DNA of 64,000 nt from Neobacillus muris (GTDB taxonomy: Bacteria > Bacillota > Bacilli > Bacillales > Cytobacillaceae). The DNA lies in NCBI RefSeq assembly GCF_943193175.1, contig NZ_CALPDF010000015.1, forward strand, positions 22,185 to 86,184. The letters are read 5' to 3'. Of the stretch, positions 34,757 to 43,624 are shown piece after piece. The notes beneath the pieces are model-generated. The model saw only the letters and a program-made list of their open reading frames with translations, was not told the origin of the DNA and searched no databases. The position numbers and the translations under genes were made by a program. Position 1 is the stretch's first letter. Each line of letters opens with the position of its first letter.

Positions 34757-37306
34757 TTAGTCTGTAACTGGAGGTCTTTTCTTTCTTTCAAAGAAAAATA
34801 TATAGACTAAGAAACAAACTAATATGACAGTTGAAAATACGAGTGACCCATATAACACATTAGGGGAATAATGCAGCTCCACTTTGTGGCTGCCCCCCTT
34901 AAGCGGAACACCTATAAATTCACCAAGTTTTAAACTCTCAACTTGCTTACCGTCCACGGTAATTTTCCAGCCCTTATCGTATGGTATTGATAAAAATAAT
35001 ACTTTATTATCCTCCACATCTATATTCCCTGCTATGAAATTATTTCTAAATTTTTGAATATGGAAGGCACTTTGGTTTATTTCATTTGTTCGTTTACCAA
35101 CTAAAGTATAATCAAGTGTATAAAATTTAGGTAACGATACAGACTGAGCATTCTGGTCAAGTTGAAATTTGGCATTTACTGTTTCGTTTTCAAAAGTACC
35201 CAAATCCAAACTATTCAAAAAGCCTAACTTAGCTCCCTGTATTTCGTTTCCATCGATTGACAGCGAATATAACTGATCATAATTTTGATATTCCTCATCT
35301 TTCAACTGTAAATACAATTCCTTCAAGTCATCAACTTTAATTTTAAATTCTATAAAAGCTGGATTTTTAGGGTCCATTTTTTGAAAAGATTTTGTATCTG
35401 CACTGTAACTTATATTGGTTAGGTTATAATCAACTGAATGAAGTTCTTTATAATAAGAAGAGTTGCCATTATAACTCCCAAGCATTGTATTTTGTTTTTC
35501 CATCCAATTATTTTGATTTTCCAATGAAGAAAATTGTTCCCTGTTAATGAGAAATCCTATTGGCAAGCTATAGTTATTTTTATATGCTTTGACTTTTCCA
35601 TCTTCAAATATTTTCTGATAAATTCTTTCATCCTTTGAATGAAGACTCACTGTATAATGAAAACCGAAAAGCATATCTGAAACAAAAATTCCATTTTTCA
35701 TATTAGCTGCTCTTGAACTGGCAGCATATCCTAGCGAACCTAAAAATTCATTTAATTTTCCATTGCCTGTTGAGGTATAGATGGACATTCCATTATATCC
35801 ATATCTTAATGATTCATTTTCGGTTGAAAGCAGCTCATTTTCTGGCTTAACCCTATATAGGCCTTTATCCGATTCCAATATGTGATTAATGGCATTTTGA
35901 TAAGCTGGATTGTAAACCTCGTCCCAATCTGCAGGACTAGAAGCGGCAGTATAGTTACGAAATATAAAAAATGAATTACAGAACAAATCAAACGCGACGA
36001 TACAAAGCAATATCAAGTTGAGTACTCTCTTGTATTTAAATTGAACCTTTGCTGCCTTAATCATCAAGAAACAGAATAGGGCCGTCAAGATTAATACATT
36101 TAGATATAACTCGGTTAATGTGAAGAAGTTTTGATCTGAGAGTTTATTTAAAAGACAGATGACAACTATATTAAAACCATATATTTTCCAAAGGAAAGGC
36201 AGCATTTGCCTATCCAGCGCAATATAAGCTTTTACTGACAAAATAATTAAATAAAAGGAAATTAAAAATGCGAACCGGTAAAATGCTCCATTCGGAACCT
36301 CAAAAAGATGCCAGACATAGTTCAAAAAATTACTTGGTATACTAAATAACATGAAACTTAATAACAATAAATGGGTCATTCTTTCTTTTAAAGAATATTT
36401 TTTGTTAAGGAAGTATAAAGGTACTAATAGTAAGGCGAAAAGCCCCGTATAAATGCTTAAATTCTGAACTTCCGTCGTTCCAATGAAAAATCGTTGATAA
36501 ATATCAAGCGGATTTATGGCAAACCCCTTATACTGATACGCCGTACCGCTATAAGTATTATTTTTTATCTGAAGATAGGTAGGCAATAAAACAAACATAG
36601 AAAAGCAAACTGCTAAAATAACACTTTTAAAAAACAAGGCAAACTTCTTAGTAACTTCTTTCTTTGTGAAATTACTTAGATATATCTGCGTTAAGAAATA
36701 TAAAAACACAAATATCCCAGTCATATAAGAAATGTAAAAGTTTGAAATAAAAAGAAGCGTTAACGTAACCAAGAATAATTTATACCTGTCTTTATTTATG
36801 ATGAGATGGACTGAGTAAATTAAAATTGGCAGCAAATAAATACTATCCAGCCACATCGGCAAAAAATAGTAGGTTATAGAAAACGACATTAGCGAATAAC
36901 TGATAGAAAAAATCACATTTTTTATTTCAGTCAAGCCAAATAATTTTTTCAGCATAAAACTCATAGCAAGGGAGGCTAGACCCAATTTAATTAAATAAAT
37001 AACAATAACCGCCTGAGGAATCAGTTCTCGTGGAAAAAAAATAATTAATAAAGATAAAGGACTGGATAAATAATAGCAAAATGTTGGCCAGAAATTCGTA
37101 CCCATTCCATAGTTCCAAGTAAAAAGCAAACTTCCTTGCCCATGCAATACATCGTACAGATGATCATAAAACAAAATAATTTGGTAGGGAAGGTCAATAT
37201 ACCAAATTGTATTGGAACCGAATGGCACTATTCTCAATAAAAAAAATGCTGTTAATATAATCCCAATAGGTATAATAAATGCCAAAAAAGTAAAAATCTT
37301 ATTCAT
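34757..37306 (-). CDS. YfhO-family membrane glycosyltransferase, copy 1
   Basis: An 849-residue polytopic protein: about 13 membrane helices (1-445), then a large extracellular C-terminal domain and a last helix (about 820-840). Seen are WYIDLPYQIILFYDHLYDVL with GSLLFTWNYGMGTNFWPTF, SNFYISYMTGIFVFLYF, MWLDSIYLLPIL, and the end motif FLSIPYDKGWKITVDGK. YfhO proteins transfer a sugar from the lipid phosphate made by a GtrB partner to lipoteichoic acid or another wall polymer. GGAG lies 11 bases before the start. It lies just upstream (same strand) of the GtrB gene, 117 bases apart. Confidence 0.9.
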   Translation of the reverse strand: MNKIFTFLAFIIPIGIILTAFFLLRIVPFGSNTIWYIDLPYQIILFYDHLYDVLHGQGSLLFTWNYGMGTNFWPTFCYYLSSPLSLLIIFFPRELIPQAVIVIYLIKLGLASLAMSFMLKKLFGLTEIKNVIFSISYSLMSFSITYYFLPMWLDSIYLLPILIYSVHLIINKDRYKLFLVTLTLLFISNFYISYMTGIFVFLYFLTQIYLSNFTKKEVTKKFALFFKSVILAVCFSMFVLLPTYLQIKNNTYSGTAYQYKGFAINPLDIYQRFFIGTTEVQNLSIYTGLFALLLVPLYFLNKKYSLKERMTHLLLLSFMLFSIPSNFLNYVWHLFEVPNGAFYRFAFLISFYLIILSVKAYIALDRQMLPFLWKIYGFNIVVICLLNKLSDQNFFTLTELYLNVLILTALFCFLMIKAAKVQFKYKRVLNLILLCIVAFDLFCNSFFIFRNYTAASSPADWDEVYNPAYQNAINHILESDKGLYRVKPENELLSTENESLRYGYNGMSIYTSTGNGKLNEFLGSLGYAASSRAANMKNGIFVSDMLFGFHYTVSLHSKDERIYQKIFEDGKVKAYKNNYSLPIGFLINREQFSSLENQNNWMEKQNTMLGSYNGNSSYYKELHSVDYNLTNISYSADTKSFQKMDPKNPAFIEFKIKVDDLKELYLQLKDEEYQNYDQLYSLSIDGNEIQGAKLGFLNSLDLGTFENETVNAKFQLDQNAQSVSLPKFYTLDYTLVGKRTNEINQSAFHIQKFRNNFIAGNIDVEDNKVLFLSIPYDKGWKITVDGKQVESLKLGEFIGVPLKGGSHKVELHYSPNVLYGSLVFSTVILVCFLVYIFFFERKKRPPVTD

Positions 37307-37469
37307 ATATGTACTATCTCCTTAACTAGATCTAAGGTTAATTTCTCTCGAAAGTCAATTATATATGTACGATTACAATATCACCAGATTTAGCGTATTT
37401 ATAACGCATTTTTTTCGTACTATCCCATTACTATCCCTCTGGAAGAGAAACCGATAACTCAATGCACAC

Positions 37470-37501
37470 AAAAGGATAACTCAACGATGAGTTATCCTTT
37501 T
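37470..37501 (-). terminator. Terminator after the glucosaminidase gene
   Basis: A perfect 14-bp stem AAAAGGATAACTCA / TGAGTTATCCTTTT with a four-base loop, 22 bases past the stop codon. Confidence 0.92.
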
Positions 37502-37523
37502 AAAACATTATTATAATGATTTT

Positions 37524-40394
37524 CTAGTTATTAAACAATATGCCTCCACCATACAGCCATCCTTCTTGACCATCAACTATAACTCTGTACCAAAGGCTAT
37601 CGTATGGATATTTTGAAGAATCACCTGGGTAGTAACTAACATCTGAGTTATAGCCCAAAACCTTTACAGGAGTCCCGGCTCCTAATTTTCTAATTAACGT
37701 TGAAGTTGAAACGTATGGGAGTATCCTAAACGATAAACCATCCGTAGTAACTGTGGCATCTTTATCCATATTAATCATGATACTGGCTGGATACGGCTGG
37801 CCTTCTGGTATATTCCTTCCAAAGGTGGGAGGTGCTTCAGGCGAACTTGGCATAACTGTTGATTGGAAATAACTAGTTGCATCAAACGGTTTTATTGACT
37901 GCATCAAATTGGCAATTCCATTGGCCCAACTTTGATCTGTAGCATACCTTACATTCATGCCTTGCAATGTTGGTCCATTATAATAGCTTCCAGTTTCATT
38001 TAAGTAATTCTGCCTTACAATAAATGCCTCGTAAATAATGCTGTCACCGCCATTTGGGAAATAATAGGCACAAGTAAATGGGCAGCTGTTATATGCGCCA
38101 TATCCATAAAGATTATGCTTGTAAATACTTAAATTAGAAAATCCCCAGCCAGTTTCCCAAATCGCATGTGCGACAAGATATTGTGCATTTACGCCATATT
38201 TATTCTGGGCATCTATGAAACTTTGTGCATATGCCTTCAAAGGACTATCAGGCCGTTTTTGATTAAAGAAATTAACGATATCTGCTGCTGTGATATTTGC
38301 CGGTTTTCTTAAATCAATTTGAGTGTAAGGATTGCCATTAAACACATAGATAATACTGCTAAGTGAAGAGGTCGATCCATTTCTTCCCGTTTCTTTTACG
38401 GTTAAGGTATGCTGTCCTTCAGAAAACTGTAAGGTATTAAGGGAAAATTGGTAACCTGAGTTTCCATTTTGAAATTCCGGAAAGGCTTGCTGAACATCAG
38501 GACGGGCACTGCCATACTGAGCTTCCCCTTTTAATTGGCCATCAACATACACTTCAATTTTGGATACGCCGCTCATATCTAAATACCAGCCGTTTACACT
38601 GATATCTCCTTTTACCGTAGTCCCGCTTAATGGAGAGTCAATAGAACCAACAGGTGAAGGGTTTTGAACATTCACTGCTACACTTTGTTGATTTTCTGCC
38701 CCGTTACTTCCTGTTTCTCTAACCGTTAAGGTGTGCTGTCCATTGGTTAAATTCTTCGTGTTCAGAACTCCCTTATATCCAGAGTTAGAGTTTTGATACT
38801 CTGGAAAGGCATTTCCCACATCTGTACGGGAAAAACCGTATTGAGCTTGACTTTGAACGACTCCATCGATTAATACCTCAATCTTTGAAACACCGCTTGC
38901 ATCCAAAAACCAGCCGCTCACTTCTACGTCTCCTTTAATGGAAGCACCATTAGCTGGAGAATCAATGTATCCTTTTGCCGGCAGATTTTGAACATTCACT
39001 GTTACTCTGTCAAGAGTATTTACAGCCCCATTTTTTCCAGTTTCTTTCACTTGGACGGTGTGCTGGCCGTTGCTTAAATTCTTCGTTTTAAGGGTAAACT
39101 TATATCCTGGGTTTGGAGTTTGGTATTCAGGAAAGGCACTGTATACATCGTTGCGGGGAATTCCGTACTGCGCTTCCCCCATACTTTTTCCATCGACCAG
39201 CACCTCAATTTTGGATACGCCGCTGGCATCTAAAAACCAGCCGCTCACTTCTACGTCCTCTTTTATGGAAGAACCGTTTGCGGGAGAGTCCATATATCCC
39301 CTTATTGGTGAATTTTGAACATTCACCGTTGAGCTTTCGAAAGTATTGACTGCCCCGTTATTCCCGGTCTCTCTAATTGTTACAGCATGCTGACCGTTGG
39401 TTAGATTTCTGGTATTAAGGGTAAATTTATATCCTGGGTTTGGAGTTTGGTATTCAGGAAAGGCACTGTATACATCGCTGCGGGAAGTTCCGTACTGCGC
39501 TTCCCCCATGCTTTTTCCATCGACCAACACTTCAATTTTGGATACCCCACTTGAATCTAATAACCAGCCGCTTACTTCTATGTCCCCTTTTACAGTAGAA
39601 CCATTTGATGGAGAGTCCATATATACCCTAACCGGAGAATTTTGAACATTGACCTTTACGCTTTGGGTAGTGGCTGCTCCATTATTTCCAGTTTCTTTAA
39701 CAGTTATAGTATGCTGGCCATTGGATAGGTTTTTCGTGTTCAAGGTAAACTTGTATCCAGAGTTGGCATTTTGATATTCTGGATAAGCATTTCCCACATC
39801 GGTCCGTGCCAGTCCAGTCTGCGCTTCTCCCCTGAATATTCCATCCACCAGCACTTCAATTTTGGAGACCCCGCTGGCATCTAAAAACCAGCCGCTTACG
39901 TCTATGTCCCCTTTAACAACAGAACCATAAAGTGGTGCATCAATATATCCTTTTGCCTGGAGATTCTGTACATTCACTGTTACTGACTGGAGAATATTAG
40001 CAGACCCATTATTCCCGGATTCTTTAATGGCCAGGGTATGTTGTCCATTAGATAGGTTCTTTGTATTCAAGGTGAATGTATATCCAGAGTTTGGATTTTG
40101 ATATTCTGGAAAAGCATTATAAACATCAGTACGCGGACTTCCATATTGAGCTTCGCCCATGCTGTTTCCATCGACTAATACTTCAACCTTTGACACCCCA
40201 GAGGCATCTAAAACCCATCCGTTAACAGTAATTTCCCCTTTAATAGTTAATCCGTTCAAAGGAGAATCAATATACCCTCTAGGAGACAGAACTGTATCAT
40301 CCGCAAACACTTTACTATTATTAAACACTATTAATATAGTAAAAAGTGCTGCAAATAATAAATATTTAATTGTCCTAGTTTTGATAGTTTTCAC
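37524..40394 (-). CDS. Secreted endo-beta-N-acetylglucosaminidase with six Ig-like repeats
   Basis: A 956-residue wall hydrolase. A signal peptide (about 1-31, cut near VFADD) is followed by six repeats of roughly 108 residues (about 38-685), each with GYIDSP, SGWFLDASGVSKIEVLVDG, EAQYG and NSGYKFTLNT segments. A glucosaminidase domain (about 690-840) carries the expected catalytic Glu near residue 744 in HAIWETGWGFS and a YNSCPF insertion. The C-terminal domain (about 865-956, ending DSLWYRVIVDGQEGWLYGGGI) is SH3-like. It should cut GlcNAc-MurNAc glycan bonds. The only legal start is GTG at 40394, but AGAGAGG touches it directly; ATC at 40385 has better spacing. It is related by its repeats to the amidase at 13633. 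Confidence 0.93.
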   Translation of the reverse strand: MKTIKTRTIKYLLFAALFTILIVFNNSKVFADDTVLSPRGYIDSPLNGLTIKGEITVNGWVLDASGVSKVEVLVDGNSMGEAQYGSPRTDVYNAFPEYQNPNSGYTFTLNTKNLSNGQHTLAIKESGNNGSANILQSVTVNVQNLQAKGYIDAPLYGSVVKGDIDVSGWFLDASGVSKIEVLVDGIFRGEAQTGLARTDVGNAYPEYQNANSGYKFTLNTKNLSNGQHTITVKETGNNGAATTQSVKVNVQNSPVRVYMDSPSNGSTVKGDIEVSGWLLDSSGVSKIEVLVDGKSMGEAQYGTSRSDVYSAFPEYQTPNPGYKFTLNTRNLTNGQHAVTIRETGNNGAVNTFESSTVNVQNSPIRGYMDSPANGSSIKEDVEVSGWFLDASGVSKIEVLVDGKSMGEAQYGIPRNDVYSAFPEYQTPNPGYKFTLKTKNLSNGQHTVQVKETGKNGAVNTLDRVTVNVQNLPAKGYIDSPANGASIKGDVEVSGWFLDASGVSKIEVLIDGVVQSQAQYGFSRTDVGNAFPEYQNSNSGYKGVLNTKNLTNGQHTLTVRETGSNGAENQQSVAVNVQNPSPVGSIDSPLSGTTVKGDISVNGWYLDMSGVSKIEVYVDGQLKGEAQYGSARPDVQQAFPEFQNGNSGYQFSLNTLQFSEGQHTLTVKETGRNGSTSSLSSIIYVFNGNPYTQIDLRKPANITAADIVNFFNQKRPDSPLKAYAQSFIDAQNKYGVNAQYLVAHAIWETGWGFSNLSIYKHNLYGYGAYNSCPFTCAYYFPNGGDSIIYEAFIVRQNYLNETGSYYNGPTLQGMNVRYATDQSWANGIANLMQSIKPFDATSYFQSTVMPSSPEAPPTFGRNIPEGQPYPASIMINMDKDATVTTDGLSFRILPYVSTSTLIRKLGAGTPVKVLGYNSDVSYYPGDSSKYPYDSLWYRVIVDGQEGWLYGGGILFNN

Positions 40395-40524
40395 CTCTCT
40401 ACTTTTATATTTAACAGATTAATAATATCAAACAATTATATATTCGACAATTTTAAACGACATTTTTTTATGGAAACAAATTTCCTATTATTCCATTAAA
40501 AATGTCAACTATGGCACAAAAATA

Positions 40525-40545
40525 GCCCCGTCTTCATGACGGGGC
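40525..40545 (-). terminator. Terminator after gtrA
   Basis: A perfect GC-rich stem GCCCCGTC / GACGGGGC with a five-base loop, followed on the minus strand by TATTTTTG. Confidence 0.88.
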
Positions 40546-40557
40546 GCATATTCTTGG

Positions 40558-40962
40558 CTATTTACTTTGCTGAACTGATTTAAATATTAAAAATTTACTT
40601 GCAAAGAAGTTTATAATCACGACAACAATATTTGCCAAAATTTTGGCTAACATATCATCCATCGCAATCCATTCTACAAGTACAATCATCATTCCCAAAT
40701 CGATGCCGTATGATAATAGTCTAAAAAAGAGGAAGGACAATAACTCCTTTACAAGAACTTTAAACCCCATATCTTTGCTGTTAAATACAAAAATCTTATT
40801 GGTCACAAAAGCAAAGATAACTGAAATTAACCATGCAATGGAAGTAGCAATTTTATAGTCGATATTAAAAAATTTGGCCAGTACAGCATAACAAACTATA
40901 TTAACAAGGGTAGTAAGGACACCAAAAATAATATAACTAATCATTTCTTTTATATTTTTCAT
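40558..40962 (-). CDS. GtrA-family polyprenyl-phosphate-sugar flippase
   Basis: A 134-residue protein with four membrane helices and the GtrA pattern FGVLTTLVNIVCY, W-L-I-S-V-I-F-A-F-V-T-N-K-I-F-V-F, and the C-terminal NFFASKFLIFK. GtrA proteins are thought to flip undecaprenyl-phosphate-sugar outward, between a GtrB synthase and a YfhO-type transferase; all three kinds are present in this window. It lies 17 bases after the second YfhO gene and ends the minus-strand unit at a strong terminator. Confidence 0.9.
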   Translation of the reverse strand: MKNIKEMISYIIFGVLTTLVNIVCYAVLAKFFNIDYKIATSIAWLISVIFAFVTNKIFVFNSKDMGFKVLVKELLSFLFFRLLSYGIDLGMMIVLVEWIAMDDMLAKILANIVVVIINFFASKFLIFKSVQQSK

Positions 40963-40979
40963 CTTACATCTCCAATTGG

Positions 40980-43547
40980 TTATAATTCTTTGTCATTTAC
41001 ACGCTTCCTTCTTTTTACATAAACCAGCAAAATCAATATTAACATACTGGATGCACTTGTAACCATTCCTACTTTAAACCCTTTTGGCAGGTAAACCAAT
41101 TCAATCGAATGTACACCTTTATTTACATCAAGGCCAATAAATCCGCCCAGCCTTTTTACAGGTACTTTTTTGTTATCCACTAAAGCTGTCCAGCCTTCAT
41201 CGTAAGGAATTGAAAAAAACATAGCATTTGAATTCTTTGCGGTTATTTGTCCCTTGATTGATGTGTTTGTCCAGCTTTGTAGCTGAATGGTTTCTGTTCT
41301 GAGTTGATTTATCCTCTTTTCAAAGCTTGGAATATCTAGTTGGTAAAACAGGTTTTGGGTTAATTGTGTTTTAGGCACTAAAAACTCAATCCTAATCGTT
41401 ACCATCTGCTGGTTGTATGCCCCTAGATCCAATACCCGGTCATTATGAAACGTTGGATAAACTCCTAGTGGCTTATCATTTACAAAAATCCTTGTTTCAT
41501 TATATCCCGCGAAGCCTTTCCCGGCAGCCAGCAATGTATACAGCTGTTTTTTGCCAGAAACCTTAAAAGTGATCTCAATAGAACCTTCTTGACTTGGATC
41601 TTTTTTTCGAATATATTGAACGTTTGCGACCTTTGTCACATCCAGATTGTTTAACTGAATAGAACTTTCAGGAATAGGTGTAAAATACTTTCCATTACCC
41701 AATAGAGTATTTTGTTTCTCGAATGGATTATCCTCCTCAGTATTAAACTGAACCTGTTTCTCATCCAGCATAAAGCCAATCGGAAGAAAATTCTTATTGT
41801 GATACAAACAAACATCCTCATAGCACTTTAATTTGTCGTAACCATATTTATTTATTTCTTTATCTGAAATCATATATTTAAATGCAAATAAGGCATCTGA
41901 AGAAAGTAAACCTTGATTTTGGGCCAAGGACCGCGATCCCAGTGTCGAACTATATCCAATTTCCTGCATAAATGCGTGCAATGTCCCATTTGCCAGTGTA
42001 TTAAAATTAGTCATTCCCTTATACCCGTAGCGGATCGAATCATTGGGAGTTAATCCAATAGCTGAATTCGTTCGATAAAAGCCCTTATCTTCTTTCCTTA
42101 GGTCATTTGCCAAATTCTCGAATGCAGGACTTGCCATATTGTATTGGGCACGTGTGATACTATATCCAGGACTGCTATTAAGCGTTTTAATATGCTGATA
42201 GGCATTAACCCCCATATCTAAACAAACAAAAAGGATGATCACACCGGAAATCCATTTTCGATGGCGGTTGAGTACGGCTTTTCCATACAAAAGCACACTA
42301 AAAATAGTTAGAAAAGCCATATTCATAAGGGCCTTTTTTATTGACATTAACTCCGGTTCCATTTTGGTTAACAGCATTAACAAAAAAACATGAACTAAAT
42401 AGACCTTAAAAAGTGATGGCACATTATCTTTTTTAAACTCAGCATATGATTTATATGCAATCATTATTAAGGTAAAGGAAAGGACAAAAGCAAATCGGTA
42501 ATCGTATCCGGAAGGCTGGGAAAAAGCATGCCAAACAAAACTTAAGCCTTTAATCTGCAAGCTGAGCCATAAGATAATTAAGAATGCAAATGACAATAGT
42601 TTTTCTCTGCTTCTGATATTACCGTTCAAAAAAAATAATGGGGCAAACAAAAGTACTAATAAACCGCTGAATACATTAGGCAAATCAAAAAGATGCTGGC
42701 TGCTGCTATAAAGCTTTGGTAAAAATTCAAAGAAACCAAAAGCAGGATCTAACATATTTTTGATTTCAATATGCTGATAACTGTTGCTTTTTAACGCAAA
42801 ATAGGTGGGAACAGTAATAAATGCCGATATACCACCGGCAAGAATTGTGCAAAACATAAAATAAGCAAATTTGATACAAATGTCTTTCATGTTCAATTTG
42901 GAAGCAGACAAGCCTCGATAAAGAAAGTAGAGAAAGGTAAATATACCCGCAATATAAGCCATGTAAAAATTAGATATAAACAGAATTGATAAACTAATAA
43001 TTAACAATACATATCTACTCTTAAACAGATTTTCGACCGCCAATAAAACTAGTGGAAGCAAATAAATACTATCCAGCCACATACTATTAAAAAAGTAGCC
43101 AATAGCAAACGAAATCAAGGAGTAAACAGTTGAAAATGTGAGGCTCGTCATTTTTTCTGCATTGCCAATTTCCGAGAGAAAACAAAACATGAATAAACCA
43201 GATAAACCAATCTTAATAAGAATCATTAAAACAAAGGCCTCTGGCAGATGAGCTTTGTCAAAGATAAGGATGACGAACGATATGGGGCTGGATAAGTAAT
43301 AAGCGAATGTGCTCCAAAAATTCAATCCCATTCCAGCTTCCCATGTATAAAGCAGACTTCCATCGCCTTTTAATACATCATACAAATAGTTATAAAATTG
43401 TATATATTGGGTGTATTCATCTCCCATCAAGATAGAGCGTTCCCCAAATGGGTATACTCTCCAAGCAGCAAAAACTGATCCTAAAATAAAAAAAGGGACT
43501 AAAAAAGATAGGAAATAAAACTTCTTTTGAAAAAATAACTTACGCAT
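40980..43547 (-). CDS. YfhO-family membrane glycosyltransferase, copy 2
   Basis: An 855-residue paralog of the protein at 34757, of almost the same length and layout: about 13 helices with GDEYTQYIQFYNYLYDVLKG, GSLLYTWEAGMGLNFWSTF, MWLDSIYLLPLVLL, SNFYMAYIAGIFTFLYF, an extracellular region, FFSIPYDEGWTALVDNKK and a final helix with a KRRKR tail. GGGGG lies 5 bases before the ATG at 43547. Having two YfhO proteins with one GtrA and one GtrB suggests two acceptors, or one partner shared between them. It follows the Wzx gene and precedes gtrA. Confidence 0.9.
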   Translation of the reverse strand: MRKLFFQKKFYFLSFLVPFFILGSVFAAWRVYPFGERSILMGDEYTQYIQFYNYLYDVLKGDGSLLYTWEAGMGLNFWSTFAYYLSSPISFVILIFDKAHLPEAFVLMILIKIGLSGLFMFCFLSEIGNAEKMTSLTFSTVYSLISFAIGYFFNSMWLDSIYLLPLVLLAVENLFKSRYVLLIISLSILFISNFYMAYIAGIFTFLYFLYRGLSASKLNMKDICIKFAYFMFCTILAGGISAFITVPTYFALKSNSYQHIEIKNMLDPAFGFFEFLPKLYSSSQHLFDLPNVFSGLLVLLFAPLFFLNGNIRSREKLLSFAFLIILWLSLQIKGLSFVWHAFSQPSGYDYRFAFVLSFTLIMIAYKSYAEFKKDNVPSLFKVYLVHVFLLMLLTKMEPELMSIKKALMNMAFLTIFSVLLYGKAVLNRHRKWISGVIILFVCLDMGVNAYQHIKTLNSSPGYSITRAQYNMASPAFENLANDLRKEDKGFYRTNSAIGLTPNDSIRYGYKGMTNFNTLANGTLHAFMQEIGYSSTLGSRSLAQNQGLLSSDALFAFKYMISDKEINKYGYDKLKCYEDVCLYHNKNFLPIGFMLDEKQVQFNTEEDNPFEKQNTLLGNGKYFTPIPESSIQLNNLDVTKVANVQYIRKKDPSQEGSIEITFKVSGKKQLYTLLAAGKGFAGYNETRIFVNDKPLGVYPTFHNDRVLDLGAYNQQMVTIRIEFLVPKTQLTQNLFYQLDIPSFEKRINQLRTETIQLQSWTNTSIKGQITAKNSNAMFFSIPYDEGWTALVDNKKVPVKRLGGFIGLDVNKGVHSIELVYLPKGFKVGMVTSASSMLILILLVYVKRRKRVNDKEL

Positions 43548-43624
43548 CAAATCCCCCGTTCATTTAAGGTAAATCTAATATGTATATTACGAATAGGCAT
43601 CGTTTTTCCGATGCCCATTAAAAT

